Source: an uncultured Lacinutrix sp.
Lineage (GTDB): Bacteria; Bacteroidota; Bacteroidia; Flavobacteriales; Flavobacteriaceae
Assembly: GCF_947500325.1 (NCBI RefSeq)
Contig: NZ_CANMRQ010000001.1
Coordinates: 312,001 to 376,000 of the forward strand
Length of the DNA stretch: 64,000 nucleotides
Reading direction: 5' to 3'
Shown piece by piece: positions 27,362 through 34,549 of this stretch. The notes under the pieces were generated by a model that did not search any database, was not told the DNA's origin, and saw only the letters and a list, made by a program, of their open reading frames with translations. The position numbers were made by a program, and so were the translations under genes. The first letter of the stretch is position 1, and each line of letters starts with the position of its first letter.

Positions 27362-27664
27362 TTAAAACGAAAAAACTCCAATGATCATCAGTATCATTAA
27401 GTAACATAAAATGCCTAATAAAGCATAAAAGCGACGTTCTTTTTCCTTTTTAGCGGATCCTAGTGATGAAAAGGATTTTCTTTGATTTTTTTCATATTCG
27501 TTAGAAACGAAACCTGTAGTTTTTCCAAAAGGAAAAAAGAAGTAAAAAATTTTGTCTTCTAGTGCTAAAGTAGTAGCTAATCTTGTAAAGGCAAAATCTA
27601 TTTTTTGATTGATATTTTTTTGCTCTTCAGAATTAAAAGAGTTTAAATCAATTGTCTTTAACAA
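27362..27664 (-). CDS. Hypothetical membrane protein, probably 5'-frameshifted
   Basis: The intact frame gives 100 residues from a TTG codon. It has a soluble helical part (FNSEEQKNINQKIDFAFTRLATTLALEDKIFYFFFPFG) and one or two C-terminal transmembrane segments (YALLGILCYLMILMIIGVFSF). The frame stays open upstream for 22 more codons that read as normal protein, but no start codon is in phase. An ATG in the adjacent frame, 22 bp after the preceding gene, would fit if one base were added. The function is unknown, and the family is likely specific to flavobacteria. Confidence 0.6.
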   Translation of the reverse strand: MLKTIDLNSFNSEEQKNINQKIDFAFTRLATTLALEDKIFYFFFPFGKTTGFVSNEYEKNQRKSFSSLGSAKKEKERRFYALLGILCYLMILMIIGVFSF

Positions 27665-27729
27665 TGCGTCTTTAGAATAGTTATTTTCAATAATTAATTT
27701 AGAAAAATATTCTGCCGAGATTTTTCCAT
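27665..27729 (-). other. Out-of-frame 5' end of the preceding gene
   Basis: From the ATG at 27729 the first codons are ATG GAA AAA, then the frame runs out after nine more codons. Adding one A to the five-A run gives MEKISAEYFSKLII followed by ENNYSKDALLKTIDL, which joins the downstream frame without a break. This points to a one-base deletion or a sequencing error in a homopolymer. Confidence 0.6.
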
Positions 27730-27751
27730 TTTATTAAAAAAAGATTAAGAA

Positions 27752-28690
27752 TTAGTTTAGCTTTTTTACCAATAACCAAGCATCGCGGTTACCATTCTGT
27801 CTAACTGTATTAAGTGCTTGAAGTGCTTCGCTTCTATTGGTATAGCTATCGTAAGCAACTTGATGTAAACCAAATCTATTAGTACCTATTTTTCTGGCCT
27901 TATAACCTTGTGCTTGTAATTGCTCTACTTTTTTATCAGAGTTTTCTTCAACTCTAAAAGCACCAGCAACAACATGGTAATTACCTGTGTTTTTAGTCAC
28001 ATTTAATGTTATAGCAGGTAAAGGATTACTAATAATAAAAGTAGCTTCTTGAACTTTAGAATCTAATTGCGCATTTGCTTCTTCTTGAGCTATTTGGTTA
28101 TGCGCTTCAACATCATTTAAGTAATATTTAGAACCTCCTAAACCACCAATAGTTAAAGCTATTAAAGCAATAGCGGCATATTTTAAGTATGGTCTAGCGT
28201 TACGTTTTTCTGGTGTAACAGCAATAGGAACAATCTTTTCAATTGCTTCAACTTCTTCTTTGTATACTTCGCGACTTACAGCTGGAGATGTAAATTGTGC
28301 TAAGCCAAAAGCATCAGTTAAATAATTTAAATGATAGCTTGGATTAAATTCAATTTTATGTTCGTTGTTAAGTTTTAATTCACCAATATTTTCAAAAATA
28401 AGTGTTTCACCTTCGGTTAAATTAGACTTTAACGACTTTACACGTTTTTCAATTTTATTAGAGGCTGCTTCAAAAGGAATTTTCTCTACATCTGCAATAT
28501 ATCTTACTAAGATCCCGTCATTTGTTTGTATCTGCTCGTTAAAAGTTAAACTTTTTTTAGGCGGATAAAACGCATTAGTAGACTCATGAACTGTAGCCGA
28601 AACACGTTGCGATAAAAAGGCACCAAAGTTAGGCACAGTAACACATTCGTAACGGTATAATAAATCGCTTATGTATTGTTCTAATTGCAT
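27752..28690 (-). CDS. HU-CCDC81 and SPOR domain protein
   Basis: The protein has 312 residues. Two N-terminal HU/CCDC81-like domains (YISDLLYRYECVTVPNFGAFLSQ, then LTEGETLIFENIGELKL) are followed by a transmembrane helix near residues 170-185 (YAAIALIALTIGGLGGSKYYL) and a C-terminal SPOR domain (YHVVAGAFRVEENSDKKVEQLQAQGYKARKIG). SPOR domains bind denuded glycan strands at division septa. The HU-like part would be cytoplasmic, so the protein could link DNA or other partners to the septal wall. It is divergent from dprA, and the pairing is a conserved feature in this family. Confidence 0.88.
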   Translation of the reverse strand: MQLEQYISDLLYRYECVTVPNFGAFLSQRVSATVHESTNAFYPPKKSLTFNEQIQTNDGILVRYIADVEKIPFEAASNKIEKRVKSLKSNLTEGETLIFENIGELKLNNEHKIEFNPSYHLNYLTDAFGLAQFTSPAVSREVYKEEVEAIEKIVPIAVTPEKRNARPYLKYAAIALIALTIGGLGGSKYYLNDVEAHNQIAQEEANAQLDSKVQEATFIISNPLPAITLNVTKNTGNYHVVAGAFRVEENSDKKVEQLQAQGYKARKIGTNRFGLHQVAYDSYTNRSEALQALNTVRQNGNRDAWLLVKKLN

Positions 28691-28793
28691 AAAACAAAGT
28701 TAAAAAATTTTATACCTGAATAAAATATAAGCCGTATTAGTTATTAACAGCGTTAAAATTCTTTTATTGTAGTCTCAAAATCAGAAACATAAA

Positions 28794-29897
28794 ATGACAG
28801 AAAATGAGCTGCTTTATACTTTAGCATTGCAAAACGTACCCAAAATTGGAGATGTTACTGCTAAAAAACTAATAGCACATTGCGGTTCTGCCGAAGCTGT
28901 ATTAAAAGAAAAAAAGCAAAACTTATTAAAAATTGATGGTATTGGTTATATTACTGTTTCCGATTTATTTGCTAGTAACCATTTAGAAGCGGCCGAAGCA
29001 GAGTTACGTTTTATTAAAACCGAAGGCATTAAAACACACTACTTTAATTCTGAAACCTATCCGGAACGTTTAAAACAATGTATAGATAGTCCTATTTTAT
29101 TATTTGAAAGCGGACACATAAACCTTAATAAAAAACACATTATTAGTATTGTTGGTGCCAGAAAAATAACAACTTCTGGTATCGCGTTTTGTGAAAAATT
29201 AGTTGAAGAACTCGCTATATATAATCCAATTATTATCTCTGGATTTGCTTATGGTACAGATATTACAGCACATAAAGCAGCCTTACAAAATAAATTACAA
29301 ACCGTAGCCTGTTTAGCACATGGCTTAAACCAAATTTACCCTAAAGTCCATAAAAAACATGTTGCTGAGGTTGAAAACAATGGTGGTTTTTATACCGATT
29401 TTTGGAGTAGCGACCCTTTTAATCGCAATAACTTTTTAAAGCGTAACCGTATTATTGCTGGTATTAGCGAAGCGACAATTGTTATTGAAAGTGCCGAAAA
29501 AGGAGGTAGTTTAGTTACAGCAGATATTGCTAATTCTTACAATCGCGATGTTTTTGCTGTTCCTGGTCGTACTACAGATTCGCAAAGTGTGGGTTGTAAT
29601 AATTTAATAAAACAGCAAAAAGCACATTTGTTGTCTACGCCATTAGATGTGCCTTATTTACTTAATTGGCAATTAGAATCCGAGCAACGTCCACTAGTAC
29701 AAAAACAATTATTTGTAGAGCTTGATGAGAATGAAAAAATGATTTATAATTATTTAAAGGCTAACAGTAAACAACTATTAGATGTTATTGCTCTAGAATG
29801 TAATATGCCTACCTATAAACTGGCCGGTTTACTTTTAAACATGGAATTAAAAGGTGTTGTTAAGCCTTTGCCAGGTAAGTTATTTGAGGTTATTTAA
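28794..29897 (+). CDS. dprA: DNA-processing protein DprA
   Basis: The protein has 367 residues. An N-terminal helix-hairpin-helix region (LALQNVPKIGDVTAKKLIAHCG and LLKIDGIGY) precedes the extended Rossmann fold with VGARKITTSGIAFCEKL, ISGFAYGTDITAHKAAL, FLKRNRIIAGISEATIVIESAEKGGSL and VFAVPGR. The C-terminal winged-helix-like DML1 domain is from about residue 305. DprA loads RecA on incoming single-stranded DNA during natural transformation. A transformation pathway is therefore possible in this organism, although no other competence gene is in the window. Confidence 0.95.
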   Translation: MTENELLYTLALQNVPKIGDVTAKKLIAHCGSAEAVLKEKKQNLLKIDGIGYITVSDLFASNHLEAAEAELRFIKTEGIKTHYFNSETYPERLKQCIDSPILLFESGHINLNKKHIISIVGARKITTSGIAFCEKLVEELAIYNPIIISGFAYGTDITAHKAALQNKLQTVACLAHGLNQIYPKVHKKHVAEVENNGGFYTDFWSSDPFNRNNFLKRNRIIAGISEATIVIESAEKGGSLVTADIANSYNRDVFAVPGRTTDSQSVGCNNLIKQQKAHLLSTPLDVPYLLNWQLESEQRPLVQKQLFVELDENEKMIYNYLKANSKQLLDVIALECNMPTYKLAGLLLNMELKGVVKPLPGKLFEVI

Positions 29898-29971
29898 ATT
29901 TTTTTTATAAACTGTGTTAACCTGACTATTAAAAATACATAAAGTATAGTTAATCATTAAAACTTAAAATC

Positions 29972-32056
29972 ATGAAACAACTATTCTTTAAACTTAAATG
30001 CGTATGTCTATTCATTACGCTATGTATTCAAACTAACAGTTACTCGCAATGCGATCCAAGTGCACCAAATATAGGAGTTCAAGCTGAAGCTATATCAAGT
30101 ATTACAATTATTAAAGGGACATCTACCACTTTGTCGTCACCAATTACTGGGTCGAGTTATCAATGGACAAAGGATGGAGCTAATATTTTAGGAGCTAACT
30201 CGGCAAATTTAGTCTTAAATAATTTTAACTCAGTAGATGTTGGAGAATATACTATTATTGTTGATGGTGTAACACTTGTTAACACAATAAGCTTAGCTAT
30301 TCTTGAAAACACTATTAGTGGATACGAAAGTGATCGTCAAGCCTTAATAGATTTGTATAATAGTACTAATGGACCAGCATGGACTAATAGTACAAATTGG
30401 TTAACCGGACCAATAGAAAATTGGGAAGGCGTTACAGTTACAAATTGCAGAGTAACAAGACTTAATTTACAAGCTAATAACTTGAATGGAACATTACCAG
30501 CTTCTTTTAGTAATTTAACAGGTCTTAAATATTTATATCTAAAAGAGAATGACATTTCGGGGGTTTTAGATATATCCTCAATGACATCTTTAACCATATT
30601 AAATGCTCAAAATAATAACTTTAATGATATTATATTTGGTTCTAACAACTCATTACAAAGAATAAATATATCTAGTAACCCAATAATTTCTGGTAAAACT
30701 ATAGACCTTTCTGCAATGCGCGAATTAATAGATTTTAGAGCTGTTGGATTAGGGTTAAATCAATTAACCCTGTCTGGAGATTATAATAATTTGAGATACT
30801 TATTAGTTCAAGATAACAATCTTACAGGTACATTAGACATGTCAAAAATGCCTAAGATCACTATTGTTTTTGCCCATAACAATCAATTCACAGATTTTAA
30901 TTTAGGAACAGGAGCAGAGCTTCAACGTTTTTATTTTTATAATAACCCAGTAATATCAGGCAAATCTATAGACATTTCTTCAATGCGAAATTTACTTGAT
31001 TTTAGAATTCAAAACTTAGGAATATCCAATATTACTCAGTCAGGAACTTATAATAAAATGCTATACTTTTTAATTCAAGATAACCAAATATCTGGAACGT
31101 TCGATATCTCTAATATGCCAAATTTGGTGTTAGCTTTTGCTCATAATAACCAATTTACAGATTTTAGTCTAGGAAATAATACTAAGTTAAGTCGTTTGTA
31201 TTTATATAACAACCCTATTATACCTGGAAAAACTATGGATATATCTTCTATGAGGGCGCTATTAGACTTTAGAGTTCAAAACTTAGGGCTTAGTGATTTA
31301 GTTATGTCTGGAACCTATAGTAATATGTATTATTTTATAGTTCAAGACAATAATATCACAGGAGATCTAGACTTATCTACAATGTTAAATTTGAGATTGT
31401 GTTATGCTAAAAGTAATTTTTATGAAAACTTAATCTTACCAACAAATTTTGCTGATGTAGATAGTGAATTAACACATATTAATGTTAGAGATAATAGCTT
31501 GCATTTTGATGATCTTATTCCATATAATAGCATTTTTAGTACTACAAATTTTTATTATGCACCGCAGCGTAATGTGATTACTCAGGTTTCTGGTAATACG
31601 CTTTCAGTTAATGTTGGAGGTGCTACAAATTATAATTGGACACCTTCTGGATCTGGAAACCCACTTGTTACAACGTCTAATGGAACTTATGCCTGCGCTA
31701 CAAGTAACCCATCTCAAGTGCCAGGTTTAGTTATACATAGTAATCCAGTAACAGTATCTCAGTCCGCAAGGTTTATAAATAAAACGAATAACGAAATAGG
31801 TAAATTAAAAATGTATCCTAATCCATTACCTCAAACAGAAGCAATACTAAATGTTGAACTAAAGACAGAGTCATCTAAATCGGTCCATTTCGTAGTGTAT
31901 TCTATTAATGGAAAAAAAATTAAAGACATTTTTAAAAAGGGCAAAACAGGGGTGTTTACTTATAAATTAGACTTAAACGGAATACCGCAAGGTATGTATA
32001 TTTTACAATCAGAATTTGATGATAAAATATTGAAACAAAAAATTATTATACAATAG
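29972..32056 (+). CDS. T9SS-secreted leucine-rich repeat protein
   Basis: The protein has 694 residues. A signal peptide (residues about 1-26) is followed by an Ig-like domain (about 30-110; SSYQWTKDGANILGANSANLVL) and an LRR region from about 115 to 525. The LRR region includes an 89-residue superrepeat whose copies start at nucleotides 30785, 31052 and 31319. The T9SS type A sorting domain (about 615-694) opens LKMYPNPLPQTEAI and ends ILKQKIIIQ. It is exported across the outer membrane and probably attached to the surface or released, as an adhesion or binding protein. It lacks the upstream module of the peptidase genes further on. Confidence 0.88.
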   Translation: MKQLFFKLKCVCLFITLCIQTNSYSQCDPSAPNIGVQAEAISSITIIKGTSTTLSSPITGSSYQWTKDGANILGANSANLVLNNFNSVDVGEYTIIVDGVTLVNTISLAILENTISGYESDRQALIDLYNSTNGPAWTNSTNWLTGPIENWEGVTVTNCRVTRLNLQANNLNGTLPASFSNLTGLKYLYLKENDISGVLDISSMTSLTILNAQNNNFNDIIFGSNNSLQRINISSNPIISGKTIDLSAMRELIDFRAVGLGLNQLTLSGDYNNLRYLLVQDNNLTGTLDMSKMPKITIVFAHNNQFTDFNLGTGAELQRFYFYNNPVISGKSIDISSMRNLLDFRIQNLGISNITQSGTYNKMLYFLIQDNQISGTFDISNMPNLVLAFAHNNQFTDFSLGNNTKLSRLYLYNNPIIPGKTMDISSMRALLDFRVQNLGLSDLVMSGTYSNMYYFIVQDNNITGDLDLSTMLNLRLCYAKSNFYENLILPTNFADVDSELTHINVRDNSLHFDDLIPYNSIFSTTNFYYAPQRNVITQVSGNTLSVNVGGATNYNWTPSGSGNPLVTTSNGTYACATSNPSQVPGLVIHSNPVTVSQSARFINKTNNEIGKLKMYPNPLPQTEAILNVELKTESSKSVHFVVYSINGKKIKDIFKKGKTGVFTYKLDLNGIPQGMYILQSEFDDKILKQKIIIQ
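30785..31438 (+). repeat. 267-bp tandem repeats in the LRR gene
   Basis: Two complete 89-codon units and a partial third, each made of about four LRR turns, recur with phase exactly kept. Conserved pieces include VQDNNLTG / IQDNQISG, FAHNNQFTDF, YNNPxIxGKxxDISSMRxLLDFR. The preceding stretch from about 30590 is an older, more diverged copy. Confidence 0.8.
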
Positions 32057-32078
32057 TAAGTATTTAAAAATAGGAATG

Positions 32079-32113
32079 AAAAAAGCTGAATTAAATTATA
32101 ATTCAGCTTTTTT
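32079..32113. terminator. Bidirectional terminator between LRR gene and peptide genes
   Basis: A perfect 14-bp stem (AAAAAAGCTGAATT / AATTCAGCTTTTTT) carries A and T runs at both ends, so it can serve transcripts from either side. It lies 23 bp after the LRR gene and 5 bp after the stop of the small peptide gene on the minus strand. Confidence 0.88.
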
Positions 32114-32117
32114 AAAT

Positions 32118-32219
32118 TTAAGGATAAATAGAACCTATGCGTTCAACTCTTGATATACCACTGCCACCATAAATAGTTTGCGGGTTTTCAATTTGATAAT
32201 CTTGAAAATGTTCTAACAC
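32118..32219 (-). CDS. Candidate secreted-peptide precursor, 33 residues, GG leader
   Basis: A GTG-started frame of 33 residues has a leader LEHFQDYQIENPQTIYGG followed by a short core SGISRVERIGSIYP. Leaders with a hydrophobic-acidic helix ending in Gly-Gly are typical of Bacteroidota ribosomally made peptides that are cut and exported by C39-type ABC transporters. The core has two or three Ser and no Cys. It follows the 54-residue candidate on the same strand by 48 bp and is ended by a strong hairpin. The start codon is uncertain, because no ATG is in phase after the upstream stop. Confidence 0.5.
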   Translation of the reverse strand: MLEHFQDYQIENPQTIYGGSGISRVERIGSIYP

Positions 32220-32267
32220 AATAAGATGATTTATAAGATTAAGAATAAAAATTACTAGTTAATTATA

Positions 32268-32432
32268 TTAGCATGCTTCAGTCCTTGGTTCTTTACAAGC
32301 ATACGGACATCCATGTTGAGGTGTGCCATAACTTGTGTTTGGAGGATTGCCACCACCAAATAAAGATTTACTGTTAAATGTAGAGACCACATTTTTGTTT
32401 AGAGCTAAGTTTTTTAATACTCTTTTTTTCAT
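32268..32432 (-). CDS. Candidate class I lanthipeptide-like precursor, 54 residues
   Basis: This ATG-started frame is below the length limit of ordinary gene callers. The leader MKKRVLKNLALNKNVVSTF resembles the MKKK-LKxLxLNKKxIxxL start of Bacteroidota lanthipeptide precursors. A Gly-Gly-Gly site at residues 26-28 is followed by a core with Thr, Ser, Tyr and three Cys (C42, C46, C54), and the last residue is Cys. Such cores can form thioether or disulfide rings. No dehydratase, cyclase or radical-SAM gene is in the window, so maturation would need enzymes encoded elsewhere. It is 139 bp from trpS, on the same strand. Confidence 0.65.
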   Translation of the reverse strand: MKKRVLKNLALNKNVVSTFNSKSLFGGGNPPNTSYGTPQHGCPYACKEPRTEAC

Positions 32433-32571
32433 GATTTAAATTTTAAAGATTAATAGTCTCCAAAATACTTAATCATAAAAATGAATCATAAAGAACTAAA
32501 CTTAAATTATCTAAAATAAGGAAGTAATCGGTTAGCAAATTTGTAACTAAGATACTTTTAGATAAGTAGCC

Positions 32572-33540
32572 TTAATATCCAACTTTATCACGTACACGTT
32601 TTAAAACGTCATTGGCTACAACCTTAGCTTTTTCAGCGCCTTTGGCTAGCGCCTCATCTATTTTGTCAAGGTTATTCATATAAAAATCGTAACGCTCACG
32701 TTGCATTTCAAAGGTTTTTATAATGAGTTCAAACAAGGCTTGTTTGGCGTGACCATAACCATAATTGCCGTTTTCGTAATTAGCTTTCATGATTTTTATC
32801 TCCTCATCTGAGGCTAATAATTTATATATAGCAAAACAGTTACATGTTTTCCAATCTTTTGGATCTTCTAGAGGAGTACTATCTGTTTCAATACTCATTA
32901 TTTGCTTTCGTAATTTCTTTTCTGGTAAAAAGATATCGATAATATTACCTTTGCTCTTACTCATTTTAGAACCATCTGTTCCAGGAATAAGCATCGTGTT
33001 TTCTTGTACTTTAGCTTCTGGCAATATAAAAGTATCTCCCATTTTTGCATGAAAACGAGAAGCCACATCGCGAGTCATTTCTATATGCTGTAATTGGTCT
33101 TTACCAACAGGAATAATATTAGCATCGTATAGTAAAATATCTGCAGCCATTAACATAGGATATGTAAATAATCCAGAGTTAACATCTTCTAATCTATCAG
33201 CTTTATCTTTAAAACTATGCGCTAATGTTAAACGTTGGTATGGAAAAAAACAACTTAAATACCAAGACAATTCTGTTACTTGTGGAATATCACTTTGTCT
33301 GTAAAACACTGTTTTTTCAATATCTAAGCCAAAAGCTAACCACGTAGCAGCTGTGGAATAGGTGTTATTTCTTAAGACATTACCTTCTTTAATTTGAGTT
33401 AGCGAATGCATATCTGCAATAAATAAGAATGAATCATTCTTTACATCGTTAGAAAGCGCTATTGCTGGCATTAATGCACCTAAAATGTTTCCTAAATGTG
33501 GTGTGCCAGTACTTTGTATTCCTGTAAGTATTCTTGCCAT
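32572..33540 (-). CDS. trpS: Tryptophanyl-tRNA synthetase
   Basis: The protein has 322 residues. It is a class I synthetase with the HIGH-like TPHLGN in ILTGIQSTGTPHLGNILGAL, the AADILLYDANIIPVGKDQLQHIEMTRD active-site block and the KMSKSKGN loop. It charges tRNA-Trp with tryptophan. The length is normal for the bacterial enzyme. A 7-bp hairpin abuts the start codon, leaving five bases between stem and ATG, which may lower translation initiation. Confidence 0.96.
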   Translation of the reverse strand: MARILTGIQSTGTPHLGNILGALMPAIALSNDVKNDSFLFIADMHSLTQIKEGNVLRNNTYSTAATWLAFGLDIEKTVFYRQSDIPQVTELSWYLSCFFPYQRLTLAHSFKDKADRLEDVNSGLFTYPMLMAADILLYDANIIPVGKDQLQHIEMTRDVASRFHAKMGDTFILPEAKVQENTMLIPGTDGSKMSKSKGNIIDIFLPEKKLRKQIMSIETDSTPLEDPKDWKTCNCFAIYKLLASDEEIKIMKANYENGNYGYGHAKQALFELIIKTFEMQRERYDFYMNNLDKIDEALAKGAEKAKVVANDVLKRVRDKVGY

Positions 33541-33545
33541 AGTAT

Positions 33546-33563
33546 TTTCCGCGTAGGCGGAAA
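33546..33563 (-). repeat. Hairpin abutting the trpS start codon
   Basis: TTTCCGC-GTAG-GCGGAAA on the plus strand is a perfect 7-bp inverted repeat that ends five bases from the trpS ATG. It matches the short palindromic repeat found before the thioesterase gene and, in a weaker form, before the TPR gene. Confidence 0.55.
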
Positions 33564-33696
33564 TTGTATTAAAAAACGCAAATTACAATTGCATTTTAGA
33601 GGAACAGCTAAAGCATTTTTTAGCGGGACACTCTTTTTTGTTAAACGAAAAAACAAAGGTATTTTTTTTCAATTAAAATAGCTCAAAACAATTATG

Positions 33697-33704
33697 TATT
33701 TTTG
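33697..33704 (+). promoter_or_regulatory. TAnnTTTG box in front of the acyltransferase
   Basis: TATTTTTG matches the -7 consensus. It lies six bases before the ATG at 33711, so the transcript would be nearly leaderless. No convincing -33 TTTG was found at the right distance. Confidence 0.35.
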
Positions 33705-33710
33705 GCGCTT

Positions 33711-34451
33711 ATGATTGTATTTAAATACATATTTTGGTTACTCTACCGTATTTGGTTTTATATTTTGGTTGCTTTGCCTATAGTTTTAATGTTTCCTTTT
33801 CTGTTACTATCTATTTTAAAAGAATCTTGGTATCCATATTTTTTTAAATTAGCTCGTATTTGGGCGCGATGTATTCTAATAGGTATGGGTTTTAAAACGA
33901 AAATTACTAGAATGCAAGAGACTAATAGAGGAGATAGTTATATGTTTATTGCAAATCATACTTCTATGGCAGATATTATGCTAATGTTGATTGCTACTAA
34001 AAACCCTTTTGTATTCGTAGGAAAAGCAGAACTAGCTAAGATTCCATTATTTGGATTTTTCTATAAACGCACCTGTATTTTGGTAGATAGAAGCAGTCCG
34101 GAAAGCCGAAAAAGAGTGTTTTTAAGAGCAAAAAGACGTTTAAAAGATGGTTTAAGTATCTGTATTTTTCCTGAAGGCTTAGTCCCTGAAGAAGATATTC
34201 TCTTAACAGATTTTAAAGATGGTGCTTTTCGTTTAGCAATTAACCATCAAATACCTATAGTACCTATTACTTTTGCCGATAATAAAAAACGATTCTCTTA
34301 CACTTTCTTTAGTGGTAGCCCTGGAAAAATGCGAGTTAAGATTCATAAATTTATTGAAACCAAAGGACTAACAGTTGAAGACACTAAGCTTATAAACGAA
34401 AAGTCCAGAACTATTATTTACAATCAATTACTTGCTTTTGGTATAAAATAA
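33711..34451 (+). CDS. Lysophospholipid acyltransferase (PlsC family)
   Basis: Starting at the ATG, nine bases inside the longest frame, the protein has 246 residues. Two N-terminal hydrophobic stretches anchor it. The catalytic HX4D motif is H83-TSMA-D88 in NHTSMADIMLM. GKAELAKIPLFGFFYKRTCILVDR forms the acceptor site, and FPEG in SICIFPEGLVPEED is the phosphate-binding motif. It adds an acyl chain to a lysophospholipid or related lipid at the inner membrane. Whether it is the main PlsC or an ornithine-lipid type enzyme cannot be told. Confidence 0.88.
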   Translation: MIVFKYIFWLLYRIWFYILVALPIVLMFPFLLLSILKESWYPYFFKLARIWARCILIGMGFKTKITRMQETNRGDSYMFIANHTSMADIMLMLIATKNPFVFVGKAELAKIPLFGFFYKRTCILVDRSSPESRKRVFLRAKRRLKDGLSICIFPEGLVPEEDILLTDFKDGAFRLAINHQIPIVPITFADNKKRFSYTFFSGSPGKMRVKIHKFIETKGLTVEDTKLINEKSRTIIYNQLLAFGIK

Positions 34452-34481
34452 AAAGCTACCCTTGGCACAGAGTAGCTTTTT
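34450..34481 (+). terminator. Terminator after the acyltransferase
   Basis: AAAAAGCTAC / GTAGCTTTTT form a perfect 10-bp stem around a 12-nt loop, starting at the stop codon. It lies between convergent genes and can act on both. Confidence 0.85.
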
Positions 34482-34549
34482 GTCATCATTGTCTTTCTCA
34501 ATTTAATGAGATACTAATTTAAAGTTTAACCAACTAAAAAACTTAAAAC

